8,737 bases of DNA. Origin: Nitrosomonadales bacterium. GTDB taxonomy: Bacteria; Pseudomonadota; Gammaproteobacteria; Burkholderiales; Gallionellaceae. The stretch lies in NCBI GenBank assembly GCA_003235435.1, contig QJWF01000182.1, positions 1-8,737 on the forward strand, read 5' to 3'. The position numbers and the translations under genes were made by a program. The notes beneath the pieces are model-generated. The model ran no database searches, was not told where the DNA came from, and saw nothing but the letters and a program-made list of their open reading frames with translations. Below, piece by piece: positions 1 to 6,635 of this stretch. Each line of letters opens with the position of its first letter. Position 1 is the first letter of the stretch.

Positions 1-58
1 TGGATCTCAGCCTGTCCGCCACCGCACGACCGAATTCATGTGCCGCATGGCAAGACGT

Positions 59-86
59 TTCACTTTTCAATATTTAATCCTAGAAT
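59..86 (+). promoter_or_regulatory. Weak sigma70-like promoter candidate
   Basis: TTCACT (59-64) and TAGAAT (81-86) are separated by 16 bp. The -10 matches the consensus at 5 of 6 positions and the -35 at 4 of 6. No gene begins soon after it, so it would have to serve the distant mlaF gene or nothing. It may be chance in AT-rich DNA. Confidence 0.15.
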
Positions 87-213
87 TGGCTATCCTTCGC
101 CTCAGGAGGGCGCCAATACAAATCACATCGGTTATAAAGGTGTTTTAGCTACGGTCGTGGAATATTTGGGTAACTGTTTCTCCCGCTTCCCTGATTTGCA
201 ACAAATAAAATTC

Positions 214-242
214 TTGACGAAGCTGGCTGTCCACCATAGAAC
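214..242 (+). promoter_or_regulatory. Candidate sigma70-like promoter for the MlaF-type gene
   Basis: TTGACG (214-219, 5 of 6 to the -35 consensus) and TAGAAC (237-242, 4 of 6 to the -10 consensus) are spaced by the ideal 17 bp. Transcription would start near 249, giving a leader of about 150 nt before the start at 403. A second TTGACG at 295-300 has only a poor -10 (GAATAT, 318-323). Pattern reading only. Confidence 0.35.
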
Positions 243-393
243 ACCGTTCTGACAAAAGCTTCGATTGGAATCTGTGGTGCTGGCAATGATGTCATTGACG
301 ATGGCCGCAAGCAGGTTGAATATCTAAGTGCAGTGAAAATTGAATCGGCTTCTCCACAAATCGGTGGTAGCATTTTACTGCGTGACAGGCCCG

Positions 394-399
394 AAGGAG
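394..399 (+). promoter_or_regulatory. Ribosome binding site that decides the mlaF start
   Basis: AAGGAG at 394-399 lies 3 nt before ATG 403 and 9 nt before TTG 409. It therefore supports a start at 403 or 409 and argues against the longer TTG start at 340, which has no such site in front of it. The 3-nt spacing to the ATG is short, so TTG 409, two codons further in, remains a real alternative. Confidence 0.6.
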
Positions 400-402
400 T
401 CA

Positions 403-1221
403 ATGATATTGAGTCAAACGTCGAAAAATCTGGTTGAAGTCACCGACCTGCATTTCTCTTATGGCAAGCGGGAGATCCTGAAGGGTGTCAATCTTTCCAT
501 TCCTAGAGGCAAAATAGTAGCGATACTCGGTGTCAGCGGTTGCGGAAAAACCACACTTCTGCGGCATTTTGGCGGGCAGTTGCGGCCGTCGCGCGGCAGC
601 GTGAAATTTCAGGGCAAGATAGTCCACGAACTGGACAACGATGAGCTGTATGCGCTGCGCCGGGAAATGGGGATGATGTTCCAGGTCAGCGGGCTGTTCA
701 GCGATTTGTCGGTGTACGACAATCTTGCTTTTCCGATGCGAGAACACACCGATCTTCCGGAGGAATTGATCCATGATCTGGTATTGATGAAGCTTCATTC
801 GGTGGGCTTGCGCGGTGCGCACGCGCTTATGCCGAGCGAACTTTCTGGTGGCATGGAACGCCGTGTTGCACTTGCGCGCGCGATAGCCCTCGATCCTCCG
901 CTGATCATCTACGACGAACCATTTGCGGGTCTTGATCCGATCTCTCTCAATACCATAGCAAACCTGATACGGCGGTTGAACGATGCGCTCGGTGTGACAT
1001 CAGTGGTGGTGACATATGATCTTTCCGAGTCGCTCAAAGTCGTCGATTACGTCTACTTCATTCACGATGGAGTGGTCATGGCCGAGGGAAAAGCCGAGGA
1101 TATGCTCGAATCGGAAGATCCTTTTGTTCGCCAGTTTGTCCATGCGGAACCGGACGGTCCGGTCGCATTCCAGTATCCGAGCCGGCCGTATGTGGAAGAT
1201 CTGGAATTGAAAATCAACTAA
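403..1221 (+). CDS. mlaF: MlaF-type phospholipid ABC transporter ATP-binding protein
   Basis: This is the cytoplasmic ATPase of the Mla system, which moves phospholipids between the inner and outer membranes together with MlaE, MlaD and MlaB. From ATG 403 the protein has 272 residues, close to E. coli MlaF (269). Walker A is GVSGCGKTT (43-51), the Q-loop is Gln94, the signature is LSGGM (147-151) and Walker B is LIIYDEP (167-173), followed by AGLDP. The stretches REHT, MMKL-like VLMKL and MPSELSGGM are MlaF-like. So is the C-terminal tail with DGPVAFQYP (251-259), which in E. coli MlaF belongs to the extension that contacts the partner subunit. The oddity is the H-loop: it reads VVVTYD, so Tyr205 (codon 1015-1017, TAT) replaces the usual switch histidine. 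No mlaE follows; the next gene is pgi, convergent. Family assignment is firm. Activity, and whether its partners are encoded elsewhere, is open. Confidence 0.85.
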   Translation: MILSQTSKNLVEVTDLHFSYGKREILKGVNLSIPRGKIVAILGVSGCGKTTLLRHFGGQLRPSRGSVKFQGKIVHELDNDELYALRREMGMMFQVSGLFSDLSVYDNLAFPMREHTDLPEELIHDLVLMKLHSVGLRGAHALMPSELSGGMERRVALARAIALDPPLIIYDEPFAGLDPISLNTIANLIRRLNDALGVTSVVVTYDLSESLKVVDYVYFIHDGVVMAEGKAEDMLESEDPFVRQFVHAEPDGPVAFQYPSRPYVEDLELKIN

Positions 1222-1272
1222 ATGCCAGCTATTCCGGATATCGAACGAACGGTAGTGACATTCCTGTTCAGC
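1222..1272. other. Short convergent gap between mlaF and pgi
   Basis: Only 51 bp separate the two stop codons. I see no strong hairpin followed by a T-run on either strand, so there is no recognisable intrinsic terminator. An ATG directly abuts the mlaF stop (TAA-ATG, 1219-1224). It opens a 34-codon frame to TAG 1324-1326 with a hydrophobic centre ([16 protein letters not shown]). Its second half is antisense to the pgi 3' end, so it is probably fortuitous. Confidence 0.4.
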
Positions 1273-2913
1273 CTAGCGATGCTGCTGGTAGTATTTTATC
1301 AGGCCTCCGGTAGAAGCATCGTGTAGTGAGGGCATGGTTGTATTGCGAAGTTCAGGAAGTATCTTTCCGGCAAGTTGCTTGCCCAGTTCCACGCCCCACT
1401 GGTCGAACGGATTGATGTTCCATACCACGCTCTGCACGAACACCTTGTGCTCGTAAAGTGCGATAAGCATTCCCAGCGTATGTGGATCCAACCTTTCAAA
1501 CAGCAGCGTATTGGTCGGTTTGTTGCCCTGAAATACTTTGTGCGGCAACAGCACATCCAATGATTCACCCTGCAAACCCTGCGCGATGAGTTCGGAGCGC
1601 GCTTCCTGTTCGGTTTTTCCGACCATCAGTGCTTCGGTCTGAGCAAAACAGTTGGCAAGCAGGATCGCGTGATGTTCACCAAGTGGATTCTGGCTGTGCA
1701 GCGGAGCCAGAAAATCCGCAGGTATCAAGTGCGTTCCCTGATGTATGAGCTGGTAAAAGGCATGCTGGCCATTTGTACCCGGTTCGCCCCATACAACCAT
1801 GCCGGTATCGTAGTCCACCGCATTGCCGTCTCGATCCACTCCTTTTCCGTTGCTCTCCATGTCCAGTTGCTGCAGATAGGCTGGGAAGCGGTGCAGATAC
1901 TGATCATACGGGAACACGGCATTGGAACCTGCACCGAAGAAGTTGCCATACCAGATGCCCAGCATCCCCATCAACACAGGAATATTCTTGTCCAGCGCTG
2001 CAGAGCGGAAGTGCTCATCCATTGCGTAAGCACCGCCCAGCAGCTCCTCGAATCTGTCCATACCGACGAACAGCGCGATCGGCAATCCGATCGCAGACCA
2101 TAGAGAATAGCGACCGCCTACCCAATCCCAGAATTCGAAAACGCTATCAGAATTGATGCCGAACTTGGCGGTTTCTTCAAGGTTGGTTGAAACGGCTGCA
2201 AAGTGCTTTGCAACACACTGTTCATCCCCCAGCCTTCCCACCAGCCATGCACGCGCAGAATGAGCATTGGTCAGTGTTTCCTGTGTCGTGAATGTCTTCG
2301 AGCTAACGATGATCATCGTTGTCTCTGCATCAAGGTATTTCAGCGTTTCGACAAGATGAGTGCCATCCACATTCGATACGAAATGTGTACGAAGATTCGG
2401 TTTCGCATAGGGCTTAAGCGCTTCGCACACCATCAGCGGGCCAAGATCGGAACCCCCGATGCCGATGTTGACGATATCGGTGAATTGCTTACCTGTATGT
2501 CCGCAATGATGTCCTGTGCGCACAGCATCTGAAAAGCGGCGCATCAGCTCAAGCACGCGCCGCACATCCGGCATGACGTTCTTGCCGTCAACGTAAACAG
2601 GGTTTTCGGATCGGTTGCGCAATGCAGTATGCAATGCTGCCCGCCGCTCTGTGGAATTGATCTTTTCGCCGGCGAACATGGCCTCTATGTTGGCGGTCAA
2701 ACCGGCCTGCTCGGCGAGGCCGATCAGGAGCCTTATGGTTTCTTCGTTGATGCGATTCTTGGAAAAATCAAAAAATAAATTATCAAATTGAACCGAAAAC
2801 TTATCGAAGCGTTTTGTGTCTTCCTGGAACAACTTTCGCATGTGGACCGGTTTGATGGCTTCATAATGCGAACTGAGTGCACGCCAAGCTGGGGAATTGA
2901 TGAGTTTTGACAT
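1273..2913 (-). CDS. pgi: Glucose-6-phosphate isomerase
   Basis: This cytoplasmic enzyme of glycolysis and gluconeogenesis interconverts glucose-6-phosphate and fructose-6-phosphate. Its 546 residues match E. coli Pgi (549) along the whole length, with two SIS-type sugar-isomerase domains. Family signatures are visible as [12 protein letters not shown] (265-276) and [10 protein letters not shown] (503-512). The phosphate-binding loop GIGGSDLG lies at 151-158. The expected catalytic residues are Glu353 (in MESNGK), His384 (in NGQHAFYQ) and Lys512, each two positions below the E. coli numbers 355, 386 and 514. The start at ATG 2911-2913 fits the family N-terminus but has no clear Shine-Dalgarno sequence. 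The gene lies 79 bp downstream of glgB on the same strand, and I see no good promoter in that gap, so it is probably co-transcribed with glgB. It connects the glycogen locus with gluconeogenic fructose-6-phosphate. Confidence 0.97.
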   Translation of the reverse strand: MSKLINSPAWRALSSHYEAIKPVHMRKLFQEDTKRFDKFSVQFDNLFFDFSKNRINEETIRLLIGLAEQAGLTANIEAMFAGEKINSTERRAALHTALRNRSENPVYVDGKNVMPDVRRVLELMRRFSDAVRTGHHCGHTGKQFTDIVNIGIGGSDLGPLMVCEALKPYAKPNLRTHFVSNVDGTHLVETLKYLDAETTMIIVSSKTFTTQETLTNAHSARAWLVGRLGDEQCVAKHFAAVSTNLEETAKFGINSDSVFEFWDWVGGRYSLWSAIGLPIALFVGMDRFEELLGGAYAMDEHFRSAALDKNIPVLMGMLGIWYGNFFGAGSNAVFPYDQYLHRFPAYLQQLDMESNGKGVDRDGNAVDYDTGMVVWGEPGTNGQHAFYQLIHQGTHLIPADFLAPLHSQNPLGEHHAILLANCFAQTEALMVGKTEQEARSELIAQGLQGESLDVLLPHKVFQGNKPTNTLLFERLDPHTLGMLIALYEHKVFVQSVVWNINPFDQWGVELGKQLAGKILPELRNTTMPSLHDASTGGLIKYYQQHR

Positions 2914-2992
2914 GATGGTGGGTTCGACTCAACAGCGGATGACTAATAGTGGCTGTGTCAGGGATTAAACCAGGACATGAGCAGTGGAGATT

Positions 2993-5179
2993 TCACGCTA
3001 AGAGGCGCTCCTGTATTCCAGTCTCCGGAACCAGAATAACTCCTGCCAGGGGCGGCAATGAAATTTCGGCGGAGTAGGGCTGTCCCATCCATGGAATCTC
3101 CTGAGCACTGATCAATCCTGCATTGCCGAAGTTGCTCCCCGCATAATATTCCGAATCGCTGTTAAGCACTTCGCGATATTGTGTCTGCATCGGCAGGCCG
3201 ATGCGGTAATGTGCGCGCGGTACAGGGGTAAGATTCAAGGCGATGATGGCCGATGTGCCATCACGGGCACGCCGCTGGTAGGACAGAACGGATTTTTCCG
3301 CATCATTGCAATCTATCCATGAAAAACCCTCGTACTGGAAATCCAGATCGTGCAGCGCTGACAATTTGCGATACAACTGGTTGAGATCGTGGACCAGATT
3401 CTGTATGCCGCGATGATATTCCTGCCCTAATTGCCACCATTCGAGCTCCCATTTGGATTGCCACTCCCTTCCCTGGGCGATCTCGTTGCCCATGAAGTTC
3501 AGTTTCTTGCCCGGACTGGTCATCTGATAAGTCAGCAGCAAGCGCAGATTGGCGAATTTCTGCCAGGCATCGCCGGGCATCTTGGACAACAGCGAACCTT
3601 TGCCGTGCACTACTTCATCATGCGAGAGCGGCAGCACGAAATTCTCTGTATATGCATATAGCTGCCCGAAGGTAAGCTGGTTGTGGTGGTAACGGCGATG
3701 CACCGGATCGTGATGGAAATAGTTTAATGTGTCGTTCATCCAGCCCATGTTCCATTTGATCGAAAAACCCAGTCCTCCAAGGTAGACAGGACGCGATACG
3801 CCGGGCCAAGCGGTGGATTCTTCCGCCATGGTCAACGCACCTGGAAACTCATCATGCACCATGATGTTCATCTCGCGCAGAAAATCCACGGCTTCCAGAT
3901 TCTCACGGCCTCCGTATTTGTTGGGTATCCATTCACCGGGATTTCGCGAATAATCGAGATACAACATTGAGGCAACCGCATCAACGCGCAACCCGTCAAA
4001 GTGAAATTCCGAGAGCCAGAAGTGCGCACTCGACATCAGGAAGCTCTTCACCTCGTTGCGGCCGTAATTGAATATGTATGTACCCCAATCCTGGTGGAAG
4101 CCGAGGCGCGGATCCTCGTGCTCATAAAGTGCGGTCCCGTCGAAACGAGACAATGACCAGATATCCTGGGGAAAATGTGCCGGCACCCAGTCGAGGATCA
4201 CGCCGATACCCTCCTGGTGGCAGGTATCAACCAGCAGACGCAATTCATCCGGAGAGCCGAAGCGGCTGGACGGCGCGAAATAGCCTGTAGCCTGATATCC
4301 CCAAGATTCATCCAACGGGTGTTCCGACACAGGCATGAATTCGATGTGGGTATATCCCATCCTTTTGACGTAAGGTACCAGGTCGGCGGCCAATTCGCTG
4401 TAGGTGTAGAAGCGGCCATCGGGATGCCTTTTCCAGGAGCCGGCGTGCACTTCATAGATGTTGATCGCACCATGCAGCCAGTCCCATTCACCGCGCTGTT
4501 TCATCCACTCCGCATCCTGCCAGCGGTGATTGCGGGCAGGCGCTGCAAGCGCCGCAGTTCCCGGACGCAACTCATAGCCCTGTGCATAGGGATCGGTCTT
4601 GGATAGCAAGGCGCCGGTATCTCGGTTGCGGATCTCATAACGGTACAGCGCATCTTGCCTGATTTCGGGAATAAACAATTCCCACACGCCGCTGGAACCA
4701 TGAGAGCGCATCGGGTGCAAGCGGCCATCCCAGTTGTTGAATTCTCCTATGACGCTGATCCGCTCTGCATTAGGCGCCCAAACGGCAAAGCGGATGCCCT
4801 TGATTCCGTCGATCTCTACCGCATGCGAACCGAGCATGCGGTAACCCTGACGCAGCTTTCCTTCCCCGAACAGATACAGATCCTGCTGTGAAATGTGCGG
4901 GAGAAACTGGTACGGGTCGTAGATGTCGTGCGTCACTTCGCCGTAGTGCATGCGCAGACGATAGGGCCGCAAAGGCTCGTACTTGCTGCGCCATTCGAAT
5001 ACGCCGGACGGGTGGATACGCTTGAGTTTTACAGCCTGGTTGTCGTTCAACAGGTCGCATCCCGAAGCGTTCGGCTCATACACCCTCACTACCCATTCTG
5101 CCTCTTCGCGATGCAGCCCCAGCAGTGCAAAAGGGTCGTAGAGACGGGTTTGCAGCAACGACTCCATCATCTTTTCCAA
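2993..5179 (-). CDS. glgB: 1,4-alpha-glucan (glycogen) branching enzyme, GH13
   Basis: GlgB cuts alpha-1,4-glucan chains and rejoins the piece through an alpha-1,6 bond, making the branches of glycogen. The protein has 728 residues, as in E. coli. An N-terminal domain (about 12-105, with YDPFALLGLH) precedes a CBM48-type beta domain (about 125-215, with FAVWAPNAERISVIGEFN). The GH13 barrel follows (about 240-590) and then a C-terminal beta domain (about 620-718). The catalytic triad is complete: nucleophile Asp400 in DGLRVDAVAS, acid/base Glu453 in TMAEEST, and Asp521 in LSHDEVVHGK. These sit five positions below the E. coli residues 405, 458 and 526. The chosen start is a TTG (5179-5177) with GGAG 8 nt before it; ATG at 5170 or 5167 would shorten the protein by three or four residues. 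The gene is transcribed divergently from glgC and reads toward pgi. Confidence 0.97.
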   Translation of the reverse strand: MEKMMESLLQTRLYDPFALLGLHREEAEWVVRVYEPNASGCDLLNDNQAVKLKRIHPSGVFEWRSKYEPLRPYRLRMHYGEVTHDIYDPYQFLPHISQQDLYLFGEGKLRQGYRMLGSHAVEIDGIKGIRFAVWAPNAERISVIGEFNNWDGRLHPMRSHGSSGVWELFIPEIRQDALYRYEIRNRDTGALLSKTDPYAQGYELRPGTAALAAPARNHRWQDAEWMKQRGEWDWLHGAINIYEVHAGSWKRHPDGRFYTYSELAADLVPYVKRMGYTHIEFMPVSEHPLDESWGYQATGYFAPSSRFGSPDELRLLVDTCHQEGIGVILDWVPAHFPQDIWSLSRFDGTALYEHEDPRLGFHQDWGTYIFNYGRNEVKSFLMSSAHFWLSEFHFDGLRVDAVASMLYLDYSRNPGEWIPNKYGGRENLEAVDFLREMNIMVHDEFPGALTMAEESTAWPGVSRPVYLGGLGFSIKWNMGWMNDTLNYFHHDPVHRRYHHNQLTFGQLYAYTENFVLPLSHDEVVHGKGSLLSKMPGDAWQKFANLRLLLTYQMTSPGKKLNFMGNEIAQGREWQSKWELEWWQLGQEYHRGIQNLVHDLNQLYRKLSALHDLDFQYEGFSWIDCNDAEKSVLSYQRRARDGTSAIIALNLTPVPRAHYRIGLPMQTQYREVLNSDSEYYAGSNFGNAGLISAQEIPWMGQPYSAEISLPPLAGVILVPETGIQERLLA

Positions 5180-5187
5180 CTCGCATA

Positions 5188-5191
5188 CTCC
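5188..5191 (-). promoter_or_regulatory. Ribosome binding site of glgB
   Basis: GGAG on the minus strand (CTCC on +) ends 8 nt before the TTG at 5179. This is the reason for preferring the TTG start over the in-frame ATG at 5170, whose nearest purine-rich match is only GGAAAAG directly in front of it. Confidence 0.5.
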
Positions 5192-5198
5192 ATAGTTC

Positions 5199-5228
5199 TT
5201 GTCTAATGGGGCGATTGTAAACGATAAT
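5199..5228 (+). promoter_or_regulatory. Candidate sigma70-like promoter of glgC
   Basis: TTGTCT (5199-5204, 4 of 6 to the -35 consensus) and GATAAT (5223-5228, 5 of 6 to the -10 consensus) are spaced 18 bp apart. Transcription would start near 5235, leaving a leader of about 20 nt with AAGG at 5243-5246 and the ATG at 5254. The position is right for the glgC-GH57-malQ unit. Confidence 0.45.
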
Positions 5229-5244
5229 GCTGCTTTTACAGCAA
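5214..5244 (-). promoter_or_regulatory. Candidate sigma70-like promoter of glgB
   Basis: On the minus strand, TACAAT (+ coordinates 5214-5219) matches the -10 consensus at 5 of 6 positions. The best upstream -35 is weak: TTGCTG (5239-5244), 3 of 6, with a long 19-bp spacer. The start point would be near 5207, about 28 nt before the glgB TTG. The -10 lies only 3 bp from the glgC -10 on the other strand. Confidence 0.35.
5228..5243. repeat. Small inverted repeat in the glgB-glgC control region
   Basis: TGCTG (5228-5232) and CAGCA (5239-5243) are perfect inverted copies around a 6-nt spacer. The repeat spans the predicted glgC start point and touches its AAGG ribosome site. On the other strand it covers the proposed glgB -35. 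It could be an operator or a small 5' hairpin; five base pairs can also arise by chance. Confidence 0.3.
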
Positions 5245-5246
5245 GG
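5243..5246 (+). promoter_or_regulatory. Ribosome binding site of glgC
   Basis: AAGG lies 7 nt before ATG 5254. A second purine-rich site, GGAG at 5256-5259, lies 6 nt before the in-frame ATG at 5266, so translation could begin at either codon. The difference is four residues in an unconserved N-terminus. Confidence 0.5.
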
Positions 5247-5253
5247 TAATTGA

Positions 5254-6591
5254 ATGGAGAGTCGAATGGTTGCCGAATTAAGTTACCTTCAAAAGAAATA
5301 TCATGTGTCCACGGATGATCCCGCGCCGCGTTTTGTCAGCCGCATCACGAAAAACACTTATGCGATGGTGCTGGCTGGAGGACGCGGCAGCCGGCTGCAC
5401 CAATTGACCGATTGGCGCGCCAAACCCGCGGTACCTTTTGGAGGAAAATTTCGAATCATAGACTTTGTTCTGTCCAATTGCGTGAATTCCGGCATACGCC
5501 ATATCAGTATAGCCACTCAATACAAGTCACACAGCCTGATACAGCATATCCAGCGCGGCTGGTCATTCCTGAACGGGCAATTCGGCGAATTCATCGATTT
5601 GCTTCCCGCGCAACAACGCGTGGACGAGGTGCACTGGTATCAGGGTACCGCAGACGCCGTGTATCAGAACCTTGATATCCTGCGCGAATCAAATCCCGAC
5701 TTCGTGCTGATTCTGGCGGGTGATCATGTATACAAGATGGACTATGGCAAGCTGCTGGCTTTTCATGTCGAGAACAATGCCGACATGACGGTGGCTTGTC
5801 TGGAGGTACCCGTTGCCGAGGCAGTAGCTTTCGGAGTGATGGGTGTAGATGAAACCTCTCGAGTTATCGAATTTTCCGAGAAACCTGCTAACCCCGCCAC
5901 CATACCCGGAAATCCCGGTAAGTCTCTGGCAAGCATGGGCATCTATGTTTTCAATACCAAATTCCTTTTTGAACAATTGATTCGTGATGCAGACAATAAG
6001 CGTTCAAGCCACGATTTCGGCAAGGACCTGATCCCGCACATGGTTGCGAAATATCGCGTTTTCGCACAGAGTTTCGAGCAAAGCTGCGTGGGAATGGGAG
6101 AAGACAATAAACCGTACTGGAGGGATGTCGGGACGATCGATGCCTACTGGGAAGCCAATATGGAACTCACCAAGGTCATACCCGACCTGAACATGTACGA
6201 TCAGGAATGGCCTATCTGGACGCACCAGGAACAATTGCCCCCAGCCAAGTTCGTGTTCGACGATGATGATCGCCGCGGCATGGCGATCGACTCGCTGGTT
6301 TCCGGAGGTTGCATAATCAGCGGTTCGACTGTGCGCCGCTCCCTGTTGTTTTCCGACGTGCGTGTCAACAGCCATTGCACCATCGAGGATTCGGTATTGT
6401 TGCCCAACGTGGATGTGTGTCGCGATGTGGTATTGAAACGTGTCATCGTTGACAAAAGTTGCAAGATCCCCGACGGACTGATCGCAGGAGTCAATCCGGA
6501 AGAGGATCGCAAACGCTTCCATGTAACCTCGAACGGCATAACTCTCATAACGCCGGAAATGTTGGGTCAAAAAGTACACAGTAACAGATAA
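5254..6591 (+). CDS. glgC: Glucose-1-phosphate adenylyltransferase (ADP-glucose pyrophosphorylase)
   Basis: GlgC makes ADP-glucose and pyrophosphate from ATP and glucose-1-phosphate, the committed and allosterically controlled step of bacterial glycogen synthesis. The protein has 445 residues, about 15 more than E. coli GlgC at the N-terminus. A nucleotidyltransferase domain (about 35-300) carries the loop GGRGSRL (42-48), followed by [18 protein letters not shown] left-handed beta-helix domain follows (about 345-425). With a constant offset of 15 from E. coli, the expected residues are present: Tyr129, catalytic Asp157 (AGDHVYK), Glu209 and Lys210 (SEKPANP), and Asp291 (WRDVGT). The E. coli activator-site residue Lys39 is replaced by Trp54 (LTDWRAKP), so fructose-1,6-bisphosphate activation is doubtful. 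The gene is first in a rightward run with GH57 and malQ and is divergent from glgB. Confidence 0.97.
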   Translation: MESRMVAELSYLQKKYHVSTDDPAPRFVSRITKNTYAMVLAGGRGSRLHQLTDWRAKPAVPFGGKFRIIDFVLSNCVNSGIRHISIATQYKSHSLIQHIQRGWSFLNGQFGEFIDLLPAQQRVDEVHWYQGTADAVYQNLDILRESNPDFVLILAGDHVYKMDYGKLLAFHVENNADMTVACLEVPVAEAVAFGVMGVDETSRVIEFSEKPANPATIPGNPGKSLASMGIYVFNTKFLFEQLIRDADNKRSSHDFGKDLIPHMVAKYRVFAQSFEQSCVGMGEDNKPYWRDVGTIDAYWEANMELTKVIPDLNMYDQEWPIWTHQEQLPPAKFVFDDDDRRGMAIDSLVSGGCIISGSTVRRSLLFSDVRVNSHCTIEDSVLLPNVDVCRDVVLKRVIVDKSCKIPDGLIAGVNPEEDRKRFHVTSNGITLITPEMLGQKVHSNR

Positions 6592-6635
6592 TCCAATAAC
6601 ATAACCCCCTGCAGAAGCGCCGCCGGGTTCCTTCT

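Larger units (their letters stand above)
1..402. other. Left-edge region without a confident gene
   Basis: This stretch precedes the MlaF-type gene and looks AT-richer than the genes to its right. All three + frames enter the window open: frame 1 stays open to a TGA at 250-252, frame 2 to a TAG near 146, and frame 3 to a TAA at 75-77. Any of them could be the tail of a gene that starts outside the window, but none of the translations is recognisable. A further + frame is open from 195 to a TGA at 435-437, broken once by TAG at 237-239. It has no ATG, and its composition is protein-like (for example GICGAGNDVIDDG). An AGGAGG at 104-109 is not followed by a start codon at a useful distance. The best reading is an intergenic region carrying the mlaF promoter and perhaps a decayed gene fragment. 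Confidence 0.4.

Noticed and set aside
340..402. Longer start for the MlaF-type protein at TTG 340
   Set aside because: The extra 21 residues do not match the MlaF N-terminus, and the only good ribosome site (AAGGAG, 394-399) points to 403 or 409.
149..403. 84-codon minus-strand frame before mlaF
   Set aside because: No recognisable family, no ribosome site, and it runs antisense to another open frame; too weak to call.
1277..1321. Inverted repeat CGATGCT/AGCATCG at the pgi 3' end as a terminator
   Set aside because: Only 7 bp of stem with a 31-nt loop, located inside the pgi coding region and without a T-run.
1669..2156. Long plus-strand frames opposite pgi
   Set aside because: They are antisense shadows of a strongly conserved gene and show no family resemblance.
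2761..2790. AT-rich tract inside pgi
   Set aside because: It encodes the conserved [11 protein letters not shown] segment in frame; codon composition explains it and there is no sign of an insertion.
6004..6579. 191-codon minus-strand frame opposite glgC
   Set aside because: Its length follows from glgC codon use on the other strand; no homology or start signal is apparent.
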